This document shows, one piece after another, positions 25,861 through 36,100 of a stretch of 64,000 bases of DNA. The stretch lies in assembly GCA_016933575.1 (NCBI GenBank), contig JAFGAR010000175.1, positions 27,520 through 91,519 of the forward strand, written 5' to 3'. The DNA is from Candidatus Thorarchaeota archaeon (lineage in GTDB: Archaea; Asgardarchaeota; Thorarchaeia; Thorarchaeales; Thorarchaeaceae). The translations under genes and the position numbers were made by a program. The notes beneath the pieces are model-generated. The model had not been told where the DNA came from and did no database searches. It saw only the letters and a list, made by a program, of their open reading frames with translations. Each line of letters begins with the position of its first letter. Within the stretch, counting starts at the first letter, position 1.

Positions 25861-26667
25861 TCACCTAAATTCCTCTTGAACCCTTAAAATTGAGATTAGA
25901 CTTACAAACACCATCGTGAATATTGTGATCAAGAGCATTGACCAATAGATCATAGGAAATGTTGTAGCAAAAAAAGGAGCTAGTAAGAACTGGAAACTGA
26001 TTCCCAGATACATCAAGGGTATTGAATGCCAGAAAAATTTGGAATCAACCTTAGTTGAAAGGCTTTCGTCAGCATTCTTCGACAGGAAGAATGCAAAGAT
26101 GAAATAGATCAAGAAGATAGTAAAGAACCATCCGAAGTAATTAGTCAGCGGCACTCCAAAATAAAAACCACCATCCTCCCATACCCACTCTCCTTGTATT
26201 GTAGAAAGAATCGGGTCCATGACAAGGTCCCACATAACCATCACAAATGCGGCAACAAAAGGAATCAGACCAATTTGCTTACCCTGGATTTCTGGAGTGA
26301 ATTTCCCAACTAGAATATGAGCGATTGACCAAGAGAGATAGCCTGTTCCAAGATAGGCTGGCATAATAATCCATGGAACTTCACCAATCTTTCCTAGACC
26401 GGTGTAGTAATAATTGCCAAAGGGAAATCCAATAGCAATGCTTAGTGATTCAAGGGTCCATGAGATTGTAAACGTGATAATAATGAATACTATCAGATTC
26501 TTTGGTCCGTAGAATTTCGAGCCATGAAGTAATACAAAGAGAACGGTCACTAAGACACCTAGAAATCCTACTGGTGCTGATATTACCTTCGCAATTACTG
26601 TCGTGATATAGAGAATTGCGATGATTAGGATTATGAGTGAAGCTTCTATTTTGTTCAGTTTTGACAT
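25861..26667 (-). CDS. Carotenoid biosynthesis protein (DUF422, CruF-like)
   Basis: A multi-spanning membrane protein of 268 residues with the DUF422 signatures TLESLSIAIGFPFGNYYYT, EVPWIIMPAYLG, MWDLVMDPIL and WEDGGFYFGVPLTNYFGWF. Family members such as haloarchaeal CruF hydrate C40/C50 carotenoids (bacterioruberin pathway). No other carotenoid gene is next to it, but a geranylgeranyl reductase lies at 62740. The conserved Glu, Asp and Asn residues of the family are present. It leads a two-gene unit with the HAD hydrolase. Confidence 0.83.
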   Translation of the reverse strand: MSKLNKIEASLIILIIAILYITTVIAKVISAPVGFLGVLVTVLFVLLHGSKFYGPKNLIVFIIITFTISWTLESLSIAIGFPFGNYYYTGLGKIGEVPWIIMPAYLGTGYLSWSIAHILVGKFTPEIQGKQIGLIPFVAAFVMVMWDLVMDPILSTIQGEWVWEDGGFYFGVPLTNYFGWFFTIFLIYFIFAFFLSKNADESLSTKVDSKFFWHSIPLMYLGISFQFLLAPFFATTFPMIYWSMLLITIFTMVFVSLISILRVQEEFR

Positions 26668-26876
26668 AATGGCGGCTCTCTCCTATCTTGAGTTACACGA
26701 AACAGTAGTCCAGAATAATGGATTTCTCTCTTTTCATTCTTTTCAAAGTGGATACCTCAAATAATCTGATTCATCATATCCGTCTTTCAGAGTTTTATTA
26801 CAAGGCCCTCAAGTATAATTCCTGCGTATTAGTAGAGACTTTTATTTCACTATATTTCGTAGTCCTGAGACCAGTA

Positions 26877-27788
26877 ATGACTCTTAAAATGCGATCATTT
26901 CATTGGAGTCAAGATTTTGACAAGATCCAAGAATTTCTCTTTAACACATACAAACTGACAAAGACCTTCCACAACTGGATTCCCTCAATGTTTGAAAATT
27001 TGCAGTTTGGACCATGTGGAACACCATATCTAGATGAAGAAGATGAGTATGTCAAAATATGGGAAGATTCTGGTGTTGGGATAGTTGCTGTTACTATTTG
27101 CAAACCATCAGGAGAGTGTCGTTTCCTGATACATCCAGACTACTACGAATATGGAGATACCTTTGTTGAAACTTTAGAGAGCCAAGCAAAAGAGATGAAA
27201 ATAGACGATTCAGAGCAAAAGATCTACTTCATGATTGAAGAGGGTGATATAGTTCGTGAAAAAGTTCTGAAACAACGCGAATATAATAATAGAGGGGTGT
27301 ATGAACACAATAGATACCTTCCAAAGAACTTTGAAGTCCCTGAGATTACACTTCCTGTGGGTTATTCAATAAGGCACGTAGACATCGTAAATGATTTTGA
27401 AAATTACAAAGCAGTTCAAGGAGCGGTCTTCTCTCATTGCATAAGCATGACAGTAGAACTCGCGAAGAAATATGCTAGTGCCAAATTCTATCATCCAGAA
27501 CGTGATGTTGTAGTTGTCGCACCTGATGGAACATTTGCAGCATTCGCTACAGGCAGAATGGATCCAATTAGCAAGCTAGCTGAAACAGAACCTGTTGGGG
27601 TTCATCCAGATCATAGACAGAAAGGACTAGGTAAAGCCATTGTCTATGAGGGTATTAGAAGACTCCAGCAGCATGGTGCTAAGGCAATCGTTATACTAGG
27701 TGCAGCTAGTTCTGACGCCGCAACGAAACTCTATGACGCGGTCGGTTTTGAGAGAAGAGACGTAAACGCATGGATGAAGATTATCTAG
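26877..27788 (+). CDS. GNAT family N-acetyltransferase
   Basis: About 303 residues. The C-terminal GNAT domain is clear: acetyl-CoA motif A in EPVGVHPDHRQKGLGKAIV, preceded by a strand with FAAFATGRMDP, and motif B in AATKLYDAVGFERRD. The N-terminal half is a second, weaker GNAT-like unit. The frame is open upstream to 26718, but the extra 53 codons look like A+T-rich non-coding sequence, so ATG 26877 (or ATG 26889) is preferred. Substrate unknown. Confidence 0.78.
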   Translation: MTLKMRSFHWSQDFDKIQEFLFNTYKLTKTFHNWIPSMFENLQFGPCGTPYLDEEDEYVKIWEDSGVGIVAVTICKPSGECRFLIHPDYYEYGDTFVETLESQAKEMKIDDSEQKIYFMIEEGDIVREKVLKQREYNNRGVYEHNRYLPKNFEVPEITLPVGYSIRHVDIVNDFENYKAVQGAVFSHCISMTVELAKKYASAKFYHPERDVVVVAPDGTFAAFATGRMDPISKLAETEPVGVHPDHRQKGLGKAIVYEGIRRLQQHGAKAIVILGAASSDAATKLYDAVGFERRDVNAWMKII

Positions 27789-27821
27789 TGAAAGGATAAA
27801 TTCAAGGAAGTGATTGTTCAG

Positions 27822-27858
27822 AAAAAAGGAGCAAAGTCCAGCCTTCTTGACTGGACTT
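27822..27858 (-). terminator. Terminator of paralogue B
   Basis: On the minus strand an AAGTCCAG/CTGGACTT 8-bp stem (27858-27851 and 27841-27834) with a 9-nt loop follows the secreted protein gene by about 8 nt. A short GC stretch and TTTTTT (27827-27822) come next. Confidence 0.65.
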
Positions 27859-27866
27859 AATTTGAA

Positions 27867-30188
27867 TTATCGCTTCTTTAAGACAAAGACATAGATGATA
27901 AAAACAGCTCCGAGCGCGATAATAGCGACCGCGATAGCAGCCATAAGCAATAGCGCACCATCATCAGTTGGTAGAATGGGAGTTGTAGTTGTAGTGGTTG
28001 TTGAAGTTGCGGATGCGACTGTGATTGTGAAATATCCACTATCATCCATCACTGAGGTTGTCTTTCCGAAGGCATCAACTGCAGTGACATTGTATTCAAT
28101 CAATGAATCTGCGATAAGACCCATGATGTTCAATTCATAAAGGTCATTAGAAACAAGACTCATTGCAGTACTTGTCCATGAACCACCATTGACTCTATAG
28201 TTCACCACAACTGAAGTAAGTGTCGCATCAATCACTGTTGCAGTGATGAGTACTGAACCACCTGCTGATGGATTAGTTGGTGTATTTTGAACATTCAGGA
28301 CATCTGGAGACGGATCTTCGTAGATATAGAGATCATCCATGAAGACTACAAGTTTACTTCCCAAATCTGCAGAACCCCAAATCTCAATATCGTAGATATA
28401 GTTGTCATTAATGGCACCAAATGCTGACTCAAAAGCATGCACAATATCAATCTGCCAGTTTATCCAAGAACCAACAGAATTAGTTTCAGGTTGAAGAACT
28501 ATTGCTTCATACTCACTCAATGAATAGATATTCTCAAAGGAGGTAGAATTGGCTATCAAGAAGAATAGTGTGTTATCAATGAAATTCACTGCTAAAAGGA
28601 GATAGTCCTCTGAGGTTTGATTTAGTGTTTCAATGTACCAATTTAGATCGAGGATATACTCTGTCGAATCATCGAGCGTAAGATAACTTACTTCTTGGTA
28701 TCTATTTATTTCATCACTATTTACAAGGGTGATGTTAGCTGCCTTTTCACCATTGCATGAGAAATCTGTAACAGTATGAGTAGAAGTAGTATCGAATCCA
28801 CTATCCCAACCATAGATGGGTTCACCAACATCTTTCTGATCTTCATATCCTCCATCATGCAAAATGGATGTCGTCAAAGATGCATCATCAAAAAGCACAG
28901 AAACACGCGAGCCAGAATCTTCAGCTGATGCATAGAAATAGATTGATTCTATCAGCACTTCAGCATTAGGATAACGTGAGTGTATATCGTCAATAACACT
29001 TCGATTAAAGAGATTCCAAACCCCTGTCGTATTGAATCCATCAACTGCATATTCGATATCGTCTGGACCTCCGAATATTTGTGGTCCACCGCCATAACCA
29101 AAAATGTAGAATACATACAATCCGCTGGCAGTACGATTACTATATTCGACCCACATGTATGCTCTTGAATTATAGGTGGATACCTGCCAATCTGCAATGT
29201 TCCAGTAGAAACTGAATTGGTCCTTGTTAAGAACTGTGGGTATCATATCGACGGATGTACTGAATCTGGCAAATCCTGTATTTCCTACCGTGTTGATAGT
29301 CATATTGAGACTCCAGTCAGCCTCAACTCGGGTAGTACACTGAGAGATATCTCCAGAGCCAGCATCAGAGTCGAAGCCCCACCACCAAGAACCTGTACCA
29401 CCTAATTCAATATTTCCAGAGTTTACACTTCCTCCAACTTTGACATAAGAACCATTCACGAAATAGACATTGTCAATGTATGCACGAGACCATTCGTATT
29501 CGTAACTTATCACGCGAAATTGAAATCGACTCAGATACATTATACTACCTGTTCCAAATGTATCAACGTAATCCTGAGTGACATTTCGACTGAAAGTATT
29601 CCATTGTTGCAGTGGTCCGGTATCAATTAAGAAATATACCTGTGTGCTAGTATTTGAAGCAGTAATTGTTGACCCAATTCTATAGTAGATAACTCGATTC
29701 GAACCTGCAAATGGGAGATATAATTCTAGACAGTCACCCAGATCAGCATTAGCTAATGTATGAATATAATAATCAAAGGCTACGGTTAAATTAGCAGGAT
29801 TCGTCAGAGCAGACCATGATTGAAGCATTAAATTAGCCATTGCAGGATGATTGATATCCGTGCCTTTTGCCATCAACCGAGCGGACTGACTACCCTCACT
29901 CACTATTGAATACTCCAAATCAATATCTATCATCTGAGTACGTGATGTCATCATGTCTTCAGGTTCGTGGGGATTTGCCCAGTCTTCGAATCCTCCATTC
30001 GGAAACAGATCCATTCTAGTATTTACCCTGTTCAAATCGGTATCTGAAATTGAGTACTCATCTACCTCTAGAGGTGTTGTTGAACTATCGCCACTGACTA
30101 AATTTGATGGCATTGCTACCGTTGTTACTAACAATACTTGAGAGATAAGTAGAGTAAAGAAAAACAAACACAGTCTCTTATTTTTCAT
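27867..30188 (-). CDS. Secreted, membrane-anchored beta-sandwich protein (paralogue B)
   Basis: About 773 residues with the same plan as the protein at 22817: signal peptide (LCLFFFTLLISQVLLV), repeated beta units opening with NGGFEDWANP, SGNIELGGTG and DGGYEDQKDVGEPIYGW, an Ig-like domain (NYRVNGGSWTSTAM), a Thr-rich linker and a C-terminal helix (ALLLMAAIAVAIIALGAVF) ending KKR. Shared phrases such as EDLYIY-type metal loops (FMDDLYIYEDPSPDVLNV versus FDDLYIYCDPAPDVIDV) show direct paralogy. ATG 30188 is preferred: AGGAG lies 7 nt before it, while ATG 30203 lacks a site. Confidence 0.75.
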   Translation of the reverse strand: MKNKRLCLFFFTLLISQVLLVTTVAMPSNLVSGDSSTTPLEVDEYSISDTDLNRVNTRMDLFPNGGFEDWANPHEPEDMMTSRTQMIDIDLEYSIVSEGSQSARLMAKGTDINHPAMANLMLQSWSALTNPANLTVAFDYYIHTLANADLGDCLELYLPFAGSNRVIYYRIGSTITASNTSTQVYFLIDTGPLQQWNTFSRNVTQDYVDTFGTGSIMYLSRFQFRVISYEYEWSRAYIDNVYFVNGSYVKVGGSVNSGNIELGGTGSWWWGFDSDAGSGDISQCTTRVEADWSLNMTINTVGNTGFARFSTSVDMIPTVLNKDQFSFYWNIADWQVSTYNSRAYMWVEYSNRTASGLYVFYIFGYGGGPQIFGGPDDIEYAVDGFNTTGVWNLFNRSVIDDIHSRYPNAEVLIESIYFYASAEDSGSRVSVLFDDASLTTSILHDGGYEDQKDVGEPIYGWDSGFDTTSTHTVTDFSCNGEKAANITLVNSDEINRYQEVSYLTLDDSTEYILDLNWYIETLNQTSEDYLLLAVNFIDNTLFFLIANSTSFENIYSLSEYEAIVLQPETNSVGSWINWQIDIVHAFESAFGAINDNYIYDIEIWGSADLGSKLVVFMDDLYIYEDPSPDVLNVQNTPTNPSAGGSVLITATVIDATLTSVVVNYRVNGGSWTSTAMSLVSNDLYELNIMGLIADSLIEYNVTAVDAFGKTTSVMDDSGYFTITVASATSTTTTTTTPILPTDDGALLLMAAIAVAIIALGAVFIIYVFVLKKR

Positions 30189-30331
30189 CAATGCACTCCT
30201 CATATGTGAGTATCACTGACCAATCGCCAAAATCAACAGTTAATATACATTGAGGCGATGCACATCTTTGGAAAATAAGAAAAGTAAGCCACTGATAAAT
30301 CTCAACTTTAAAGATGTAGAATTTGATATAG

Positions 30332-30931
30332 TTAATCGCAGTTTCTGATTGATTTGATGCCCAATTCTCGAGCAATGGTGAGATGTTCTGGATGATCCTG
30401 AACGTCATTTCTTCCATTCAATCCGGATGCCACGATAACATCAATGCATGTCATACCTAAATAATGACAGATATCCTTGAACATACCAACGGTATGACGA
30501 GCATAATAGTCATTATTACCGCCCATTGATACTACTAGAATCACCTGTTTTCCTTGAAAGAGTCTTTGATTCACTCCGTACCAGCGGTCGATGAAAGCTT
30601 TGAATTGAGCACTTGGCCCCCACCAATAGATTGGTGTACCGAGCACCCAGACATCGCTTTTTTCCATTAGTTCAAAGAGGGATTCCATATCATCATCTTG
30701 GATGCACCCACCAGTCTTTTGGCAGGAGTCGCAGGCTTTGCATGGAGAGATTTCAAGATCTTGAAGAATTACCTTATCATAGGTTGCTCCACATTCAGCT
30801 GCTCCTGCCAAGACAGTATCGATAAGAGTATCACTATTTCCTCCTCTGCGAGGACTTCCACTGATTCCAAGAATCGATTTTCTTTCTGAGGACGGTGTAT
30901 CAAGTCCACATTTTTGTTTGATTGATTGCAT
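30332..30931 (-). CDS. Iron-sulfur flavoprotein (NADPH-dependent FMN reductase family)
   Basis: About 199 residues with a flavodoxin-like fold. The FMN phosphate loop is GISGSPRRGGNSDTL, and a compact cysteine motif CKACDSCQKTGGC (CX2CX2CX5C) binds a 4Fe-4S cluster, as in archaeal Isf proteins. TPIYWWGPSAQFKAFIDRW is the second FMN loop. It transfers electrons from ferredoxin or NAD(P)H to small acceptors such as oxygen or quinones. It stands alone, with 49 bp to the upstream GNAT gene on the same strand. Confidence 0.85.
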   Translation of the reverse strand: MQSIKQKCGLDTPSSERKSILGISGSPRRGGNSDTLIDTVLAGAAECGATYDKVILQDLEISPCKACDSCQKTGGCIQDDDMESLFELMEKSDVWVLGTPIYWWGPSAQFKAFIDRWYGVNQRLFQGKQVILVVSMGGNNDYYARHTVGMFKDICHYLGMTCIDVIVASGLNGRNDVQDHPEHLTIARELGIKSIRNCD

Positions 30932-30980
30932 CTATCATGCCTCGGTTTACAATCAATGTTTCGAAATCAACGAACTACAG

Positions 30981-31925
30981 TCATTTACTCTCCTTCTGAT
31001 GAACATAGAAGATCTCATACAACTCAATGTTAGATTGCATCTTTGCAACACCCATGGCTGTCGGATCTTGAGATTCGTATCCAAATGAGACTCTAAGTGG
31101 AATATCACTCATTCCTGATGCGTTACACTCTTTTGCCAATTCAACAACAAGACGGTCCCATGCAAATTCATACCCTGGATGAAATGCTGTAAATCTCATG
31201 ATTATTCTATCTTCCTCACCCCTTAGGATGCTTCCATCAGGTCTGAATCTTAGAGCAGCTGTAGCTGCAACTGGTTTATCACTATCAAAAAGGAGGATAC
31301 AATGACCATCCTTCAAAACTCTATCTCGAAAATAAGCAGTAAATCCTTCCTCATTTGGAAAGGCATAACGAAGTCTATTATCAATAAGTGCAATTTCAAC
31401 AAGAGCATGTAGGTCCTCCTCCGTTGCGGCTCTAGCAGTTAGCGTTTCTGTATCATCATCTAACTTCATCTTTGCTGTTTCCTTAACGTCCATATCAAGA
31501 TTATACCGATAATTTCTCTCAGTCTCAATAAACCCTCGTTCTTTGAAAAATTGAATCTGTTCGTTCTTTGTCTTTGAACCTACAACTACTGCTGTTATAA
31601 TGCGGTTAATCCCATCAAGACTATACAGGTGGTCCAATAGATCATTAAAGAGCTTGTTTTTGACCTCTGTCGGACAAACATTCATTGACCAAGGATAACC
31701 AATTAGAGCACTACCTGGTACATTATCTATGATATCTGAAGTAATGTATGCTAATGGTTTTCCATCCTCTGTCAACGCATACCTTGTAGCTTCCTTTCCG
31801 CGATTGTCATTTCTAGGTCCTATTTGTTCAGCACGTGCAGGAAGTCCAGATACCTCAGTATAGATCTTAGCCTGCACCTCTTCAAGACCCTGTCCAGGTT
31901 CCCATTTCTTATACACGACGTTCAT
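30981..31925 (-). CDS. GNAT-like acetyltransferase (two-domain)
   Basis: About 314 residues with two GNAT-type halves. The first has INRIITAVVVGSKTKNEQ and FFKERGFIETERNYRYNLD, the typical last helix-strand of a GNAT. The second has ARAATEEDLHALVEIALIDN and a strand pair with LLFDSDKPVAATAAL. Acetyl-CoA motif A is not canonical, so activity is uncertain. ATG 31925 is chosen because GAGG lies 8 nt upstream and it precedes the domain; the frame is open to a GTG at 32012. Confidence 0.65.
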   Translation of the reverse strand: MNVVYKKWEPGQGLEEVQAKIYTEVSGLPARAEQIGPRNDNRGKEATRYALTEDGKPLAYITSDIIDNVPGSALIGYPWSMNVCPTEVKNKLFNDLLDHLYSLDGINRIITAVVVGSKTKNEQIQFFKERGFIETERNYRYNLDMDVKETAKMKLDDDTETLTARAATEEDLHALVEIALIDNRLRYAFPNEEGFTAYFRDRVLKDGHCILLFDSDKPVAATAALRFRPDGSILRGEEDRIIMRFTAFHPGYEFAWDRLVVELAKECNASGMSDIPLRVSFGYESQDPTAMGVAKMQSNIELYEIFYVHQKESK

Positions 31926-32132
31926 CCAATTTGCCTCAGTTATTTCAAACTGAAATGAATGAACAATGGTTTGTCTAATAAACCTTATTCCTTGCGATGC
32001 TTTAATAGACACACTTATATCTGTGAATGGCTTACAATAGAAACTATAGACAGGATGGAGCAGGTAGTGAGTATTAGGTCTGAAAGCATAGAATTACTTT
32101 GCATTATTGCTGTTTAGGCTTTGTATGAAATA

Positions 32133-32236
32133 TTAGACATTTTCACCAAAGAACATCAAATGATCTGTCCTTGGAACATCATACCCAAGATAGCGAAAAG
32201 AACCCGGTCCTTTAGGCAATGGCGACCGAAGAATAG
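32133..32236 (-). pseudogene. Relic of the 3' end of a dinB-like gene
   Basis: Reading the minus strand to the TAA at 32135-32133 gives FRYLGYDVPRTDHLMFFGEN followed by one residue and the stop. This matches the C-terminus of the intact DinB-like protein at 38634 (LGYDVPGTDYLMFFGENS). Before it only a short, disturbed stretch is recognisable (RSPLPKGPGS); no start codon or upstream domain remains. It lies in a 486-bp gap that otherwise shows no gene. Confidence 0.7.
32140..32191. repeat. Direct repeat, left copy (dinB 3' end)
   Basis: 52 nt that align without gaps with 38641-38692, 46 identical by hand count, same orientation. The two copies are 6.4 kb apart and enclose the receiver-helicase-kinase cassette. 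Confidence 0.7.
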
Positions 32237-32525
32237 GCTTTTGTCAAATATATCACTCTTTTCTAAGTATGCATAATACTAACATATTCGAGTAAAATCT
32301 AACAGGTTAATAGTAATCACAAAACGAAGAAAGTACTCATAATCATAAAATTGAAGAAAAGACCAAACTTGGACAAGATTCGTTTAATGATTAGAGCAAA
32401 ATATCTTGAGATTACCATATCTTCTTGATTTATATGGTTCTTTAGAAATCTAATCATCGATATTTATTGATGACAAAACAATTGCAATTATAACAAGAAT
32501 GATGGATAATAGGTGTCATTTTAAG

Positions 32526-33137
32526 ATGAGAATGAGGAGTAAGAAGCTACTACTTTTCTTAGTTGCCATATTTGGCTTATTCATGGGAACGACTCTTGCA
32601 ATAGTTCCAGGAATTACAGGATTGAGCAAAGGGTTTCCGAATGCTATTGTGCTCCTTTTTTTTGGAGGTATTACGTATGCGTGTTCGATAAAAATAGCTT
32701 TTATAATAAGAACTCAATTTGAGGAAATACGAGTAGTCCCAAAACCAGATGCTGCTGTTAGCGTGATAGCAATTGATGATGAAGCAGACATCTTGCAACT
32801 TATCCGTATGAAATTATCCAAAGAAGGATTCGATGTTTATACAGCCTCAAATGGTGATGAGGGTATCGAGAAAGTACTTCGTGATAAACCTGATGTTATG
32901 ATTGTAGATATATTGATGCCGGGAAAAGACGGCTATCAGGTAGTAGCTGAAGTGAAAGCAAGACTTCGAGAAGATTCTCCGGTTATAATAATGCTAACTT
33001 CAAAGACTGAAGATGCAGATATGGTTAAGGGGCTATCCATGGATATAGATGATTATATCACGAAACCATTTAGTCCAAGAGAATTAATCGAGAGAATAAA
33101 TGTAGCTCTCATTAAAAGCGCCAAGGAGAATAAGTGA
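32526..33137 (+). CDS. Membrane-anchored response regulator receiver
   Basis: About 203 residues. Two hydrophobic helices (LLLFLVAIFGLFMGTTLAIV and AIVLLFFGGITYACSIKIAF) are followed by a receiver domain with all key residues: acidic pair in IAIDDEADIL, phospho-acceptor Asp in MIVDILMPGKDGY, Thr/Ser in IIMLTSKTED and Lys in YITKPFSPRE. There is no output domain, so it would pass phosphate or bind a partner at the membrane. Its first position upstream of the helicase (18 nt) and kinase suggests one operon. ATG 32526 is chosen; the frame is open from ATG 32499. Confidence 0.82.
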   Translation: MRMRSKKLLLFLVAIFGLFMGTTLAIVPGITGLSKGFPNAIVLLFFGGITYACSIKIAFIIRTQFEEIRVVPKPDAAVSVIAIDDEADILQLIRMKLSKEGFDVYTASNGDEGIEKVLRDKPDVMIVDILMPGKDGYQVVAEVKARLREDSPVIIMLTSKTEDADMVKGLSMDIDDYITKPFSPRELIERINVALIKSAKENK

Positions 33138-33155
33138 GATTGTGGAGGATAAAGT

Positions 33156-36100
33156 TTGGAAGATGAAATCAACGAATCCGACACGGATCTACCAATTGAG
33201 GGCGAAACAATACCATTAATGGAACCAGTGACAAGAATCCACTTTGGCCGTGACAGTCTCCCAATAAGATCCGTACAATATTGGCGAGCTCAGTCTTTTG
33301 CTTCGAGACTTCATAGAGATTTCACTGAGAGTTTAAAAACTGGAAATATTACTTTGATGAAACGCAGCTTTTATGCCCTGGCGGAATTTTATGGACTAAC
33401 ATTAAAATTAATGAGACATTCGCTTCTTAATGGAAATTCTGCATTAATGGTGTCTTCTCTAAGAAGTCTAATTGCACTCAATGCACCACTTCATGACATG
33501 CATAATAGAGCACCAAATACAATACCATTCCCATTGACTTTAGATGAAACTCTATTGAAGTCATTAATATCCGACCTCATTATCAGAGCTTTTAAGGAAT
33601 CAGACATATCCCTCGAGGAATCGAAAATAGTAGAAGATGTAAATCAACATATCTTCGTGCAGCAAATTGCGTCTTTAGTTATTAAAAATCAGCTTCTCGA
33701 GTTAGTAGAGAAAGGACACTTGATGAAGACAGATACAAGCTATACAAGAACAAAACGACCATATGTACACTCAAACTTAGATGATACAAGTCTTCAGTCT
33801 TTTCTGGGTAAAAATATCTATGAAAAATTTCAGATGGGGGGTTTTCCAGGTGTTTCTAATATTATAAACCGTAGAAAATCGTTTCATAAGTTCTTCGAGA
33901 AACTCACTTCATTTGGAGATTTAATCGCAGACATGTTCATTTCTGCATTGATTAGCCTTCTTCTTTCAGAAACTATGAAATCAAAACTTAATGCATGGTC
34001 TCACTTTGATTTAATCAGTTCAGCAATTCCACGACCATATCAACGTGACGCATTCACGATTTTTCGAGGGTATGGATATCAAGGGCAGCTAATTGAAGCA
34101 CCGACAGGTTCAGGAAAAACACTCATTGGTATGATGGCAATTCAAGATTGGATGACATCAATGTCATCAGGTGAGTCTATACTAATTCTAGTACCAACAG
34201 TTAATTACGAACAACAATGGATTAGAGAATTATGCTATAAATTCACAGGACTCAATCTTCCACCTGATGATGTATATGCAGGCACACCGATTGATTATGA
34301 ATCTACTAAGAAGGAATTAGACGCCTCCCCACCTATTCTAATCATGACATATCAATCTCTTGCTCAGTTGGGCTCTTCAAAAGGGAAAGGGGGGTTTGAT
34401 ACCAATTCCATCGAAAAATTCCTTCAAGGTAGCAACATCCGGTATGTGATTTTAGATGAAGTTCACAAGGTAGTCGTTAATTATGATAGTGTTTCAACAG
34501 ATATTACGAGATTACTCCTAGAATGGTTGCATGACGGAAGTATAGAGGGGCTCATTGGTTTCACTGGAACAGCAATAGCATTCAGACAACGATTTCAAGA
34601 TTTAGGATTGCAACTGGTCTATACTCTGTCTTCTGCTGAATTGATAGCATATGGCTTTGTTGCTCCATTTGCTGAGTTTGGGCTTCCATTTACTCATTCT
34701 AATAGAGAAAGAATTATACTCTCTCTTCTTGATGCCTATAAATCGTCAATACGTGAATTCATTGATATTCTAGGGTCAGTGAATTTGAGAACAGTATTTA
34801 GTCAGATACCCTTGGAAAAAAAGATTACAATTGGTCGGGATATTTTAGAAGTTTTTTCAGGAAGAAGGGATCAAGAGATTGCATTAACAGAGCGCTATCA
34901 CGGTTGGGAAAGTGGCGAAGTTTTGAATTTCTATGAATGGCACCTGATCAGCATAATTCAAATTGCTGAGAATTTATCGGATTCTGATCTTCTTGAGAAA
35001 ATGATAGTTGGTCTCCCAATTAATGAACAACATGAGAGAAAGAATAGATTCACAGTAATGTTAGGTTTTTTGATGAAATTGCGGCAAGAATTAGTCAGTC
35101 TGTTAAGATCTCAAGATATCACATATCGCCTTGAAATGCAAGATTTTGGAATAAAGTTAGATACAGAATCACTATATAAAATTGCTAATTCAAAGCGACC
35201 AAAGACCAAAATACGAAATAGAATCAGAGATCTTTTATCAACCACAATCCTAGGTCTTTATACATCTCTCAGTAGTTATCACTATCGAATGGGCGAAGGA
35301 CTTGTAGAATCAGTGAATTCCATAATTAAAGCAGAAAGAGCTGTAAGAAAGCTAAATGCGGTAATTGTTTTTGGTGAAAGTAAACGTATTAAATGGGAGG
35401 AAGGACTTGCTTTTCCAGGATACGCAGGTGTAGCTGGTATTTTTGCTCAATTACTGAACCAACGTGGACTATATCCAATGGCTGTACTTTCAAGTGAAGT
35501 ATATCTTCGTTGGACAAAGAAAAATCAAACTCCACAACGAATTGCAGATTATATCAAAAAGGACATTATGAAGAATGAATTGGGGAATATTCTATTTAGA
35601 CTCCTGACAGTGGGATTGGATCTTTCTCCAGAGAATAGCAATTTGTTCAAAGAATCGTTTGATTCTATTTTAATGAAGTATGCCAATAGACTCACTTCGA
35701 TAGGAGCAACAAGACCTGCGGAATTTGTGAGAGAAGTTCTTAAACCACTTCAAAAGACGTTGCCCAGTATAGTAGAAAGAGATGATATTCCTAAACTTAA
35801 ATCAAGATTGAGTTTAAAAAATCGTCACGTGCAGAAATGGATAACTGATTTCTATAACTATGGAATCATCGCAGCTCGTTTCTTGAAAGCACCAACAGCA
35901 GAATTGTACCAAGCATCTGGTAAAAAAATGAAATTCTTTGTAGTGAAAATGCCTCAAGGAGAAATGAAGCAACTCATGTATGATTTAGCCAGTAGAATAG
36001 TTGATGAAGAAAAACTGGGAATCAATGTCATAATTGTATCAAATTGGGCGAGAACTGGATGGAATGTCATAAGACCAGATCTCCTCATAGATACAACAGC

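Noticed and set aside
26718..26876. N-terminal extension of the GNAT gene at 26877
   Set aside because: The frame is open but A+T rich and would add 53 residues without domain similarity; the ATG at 26877 fits the domain.
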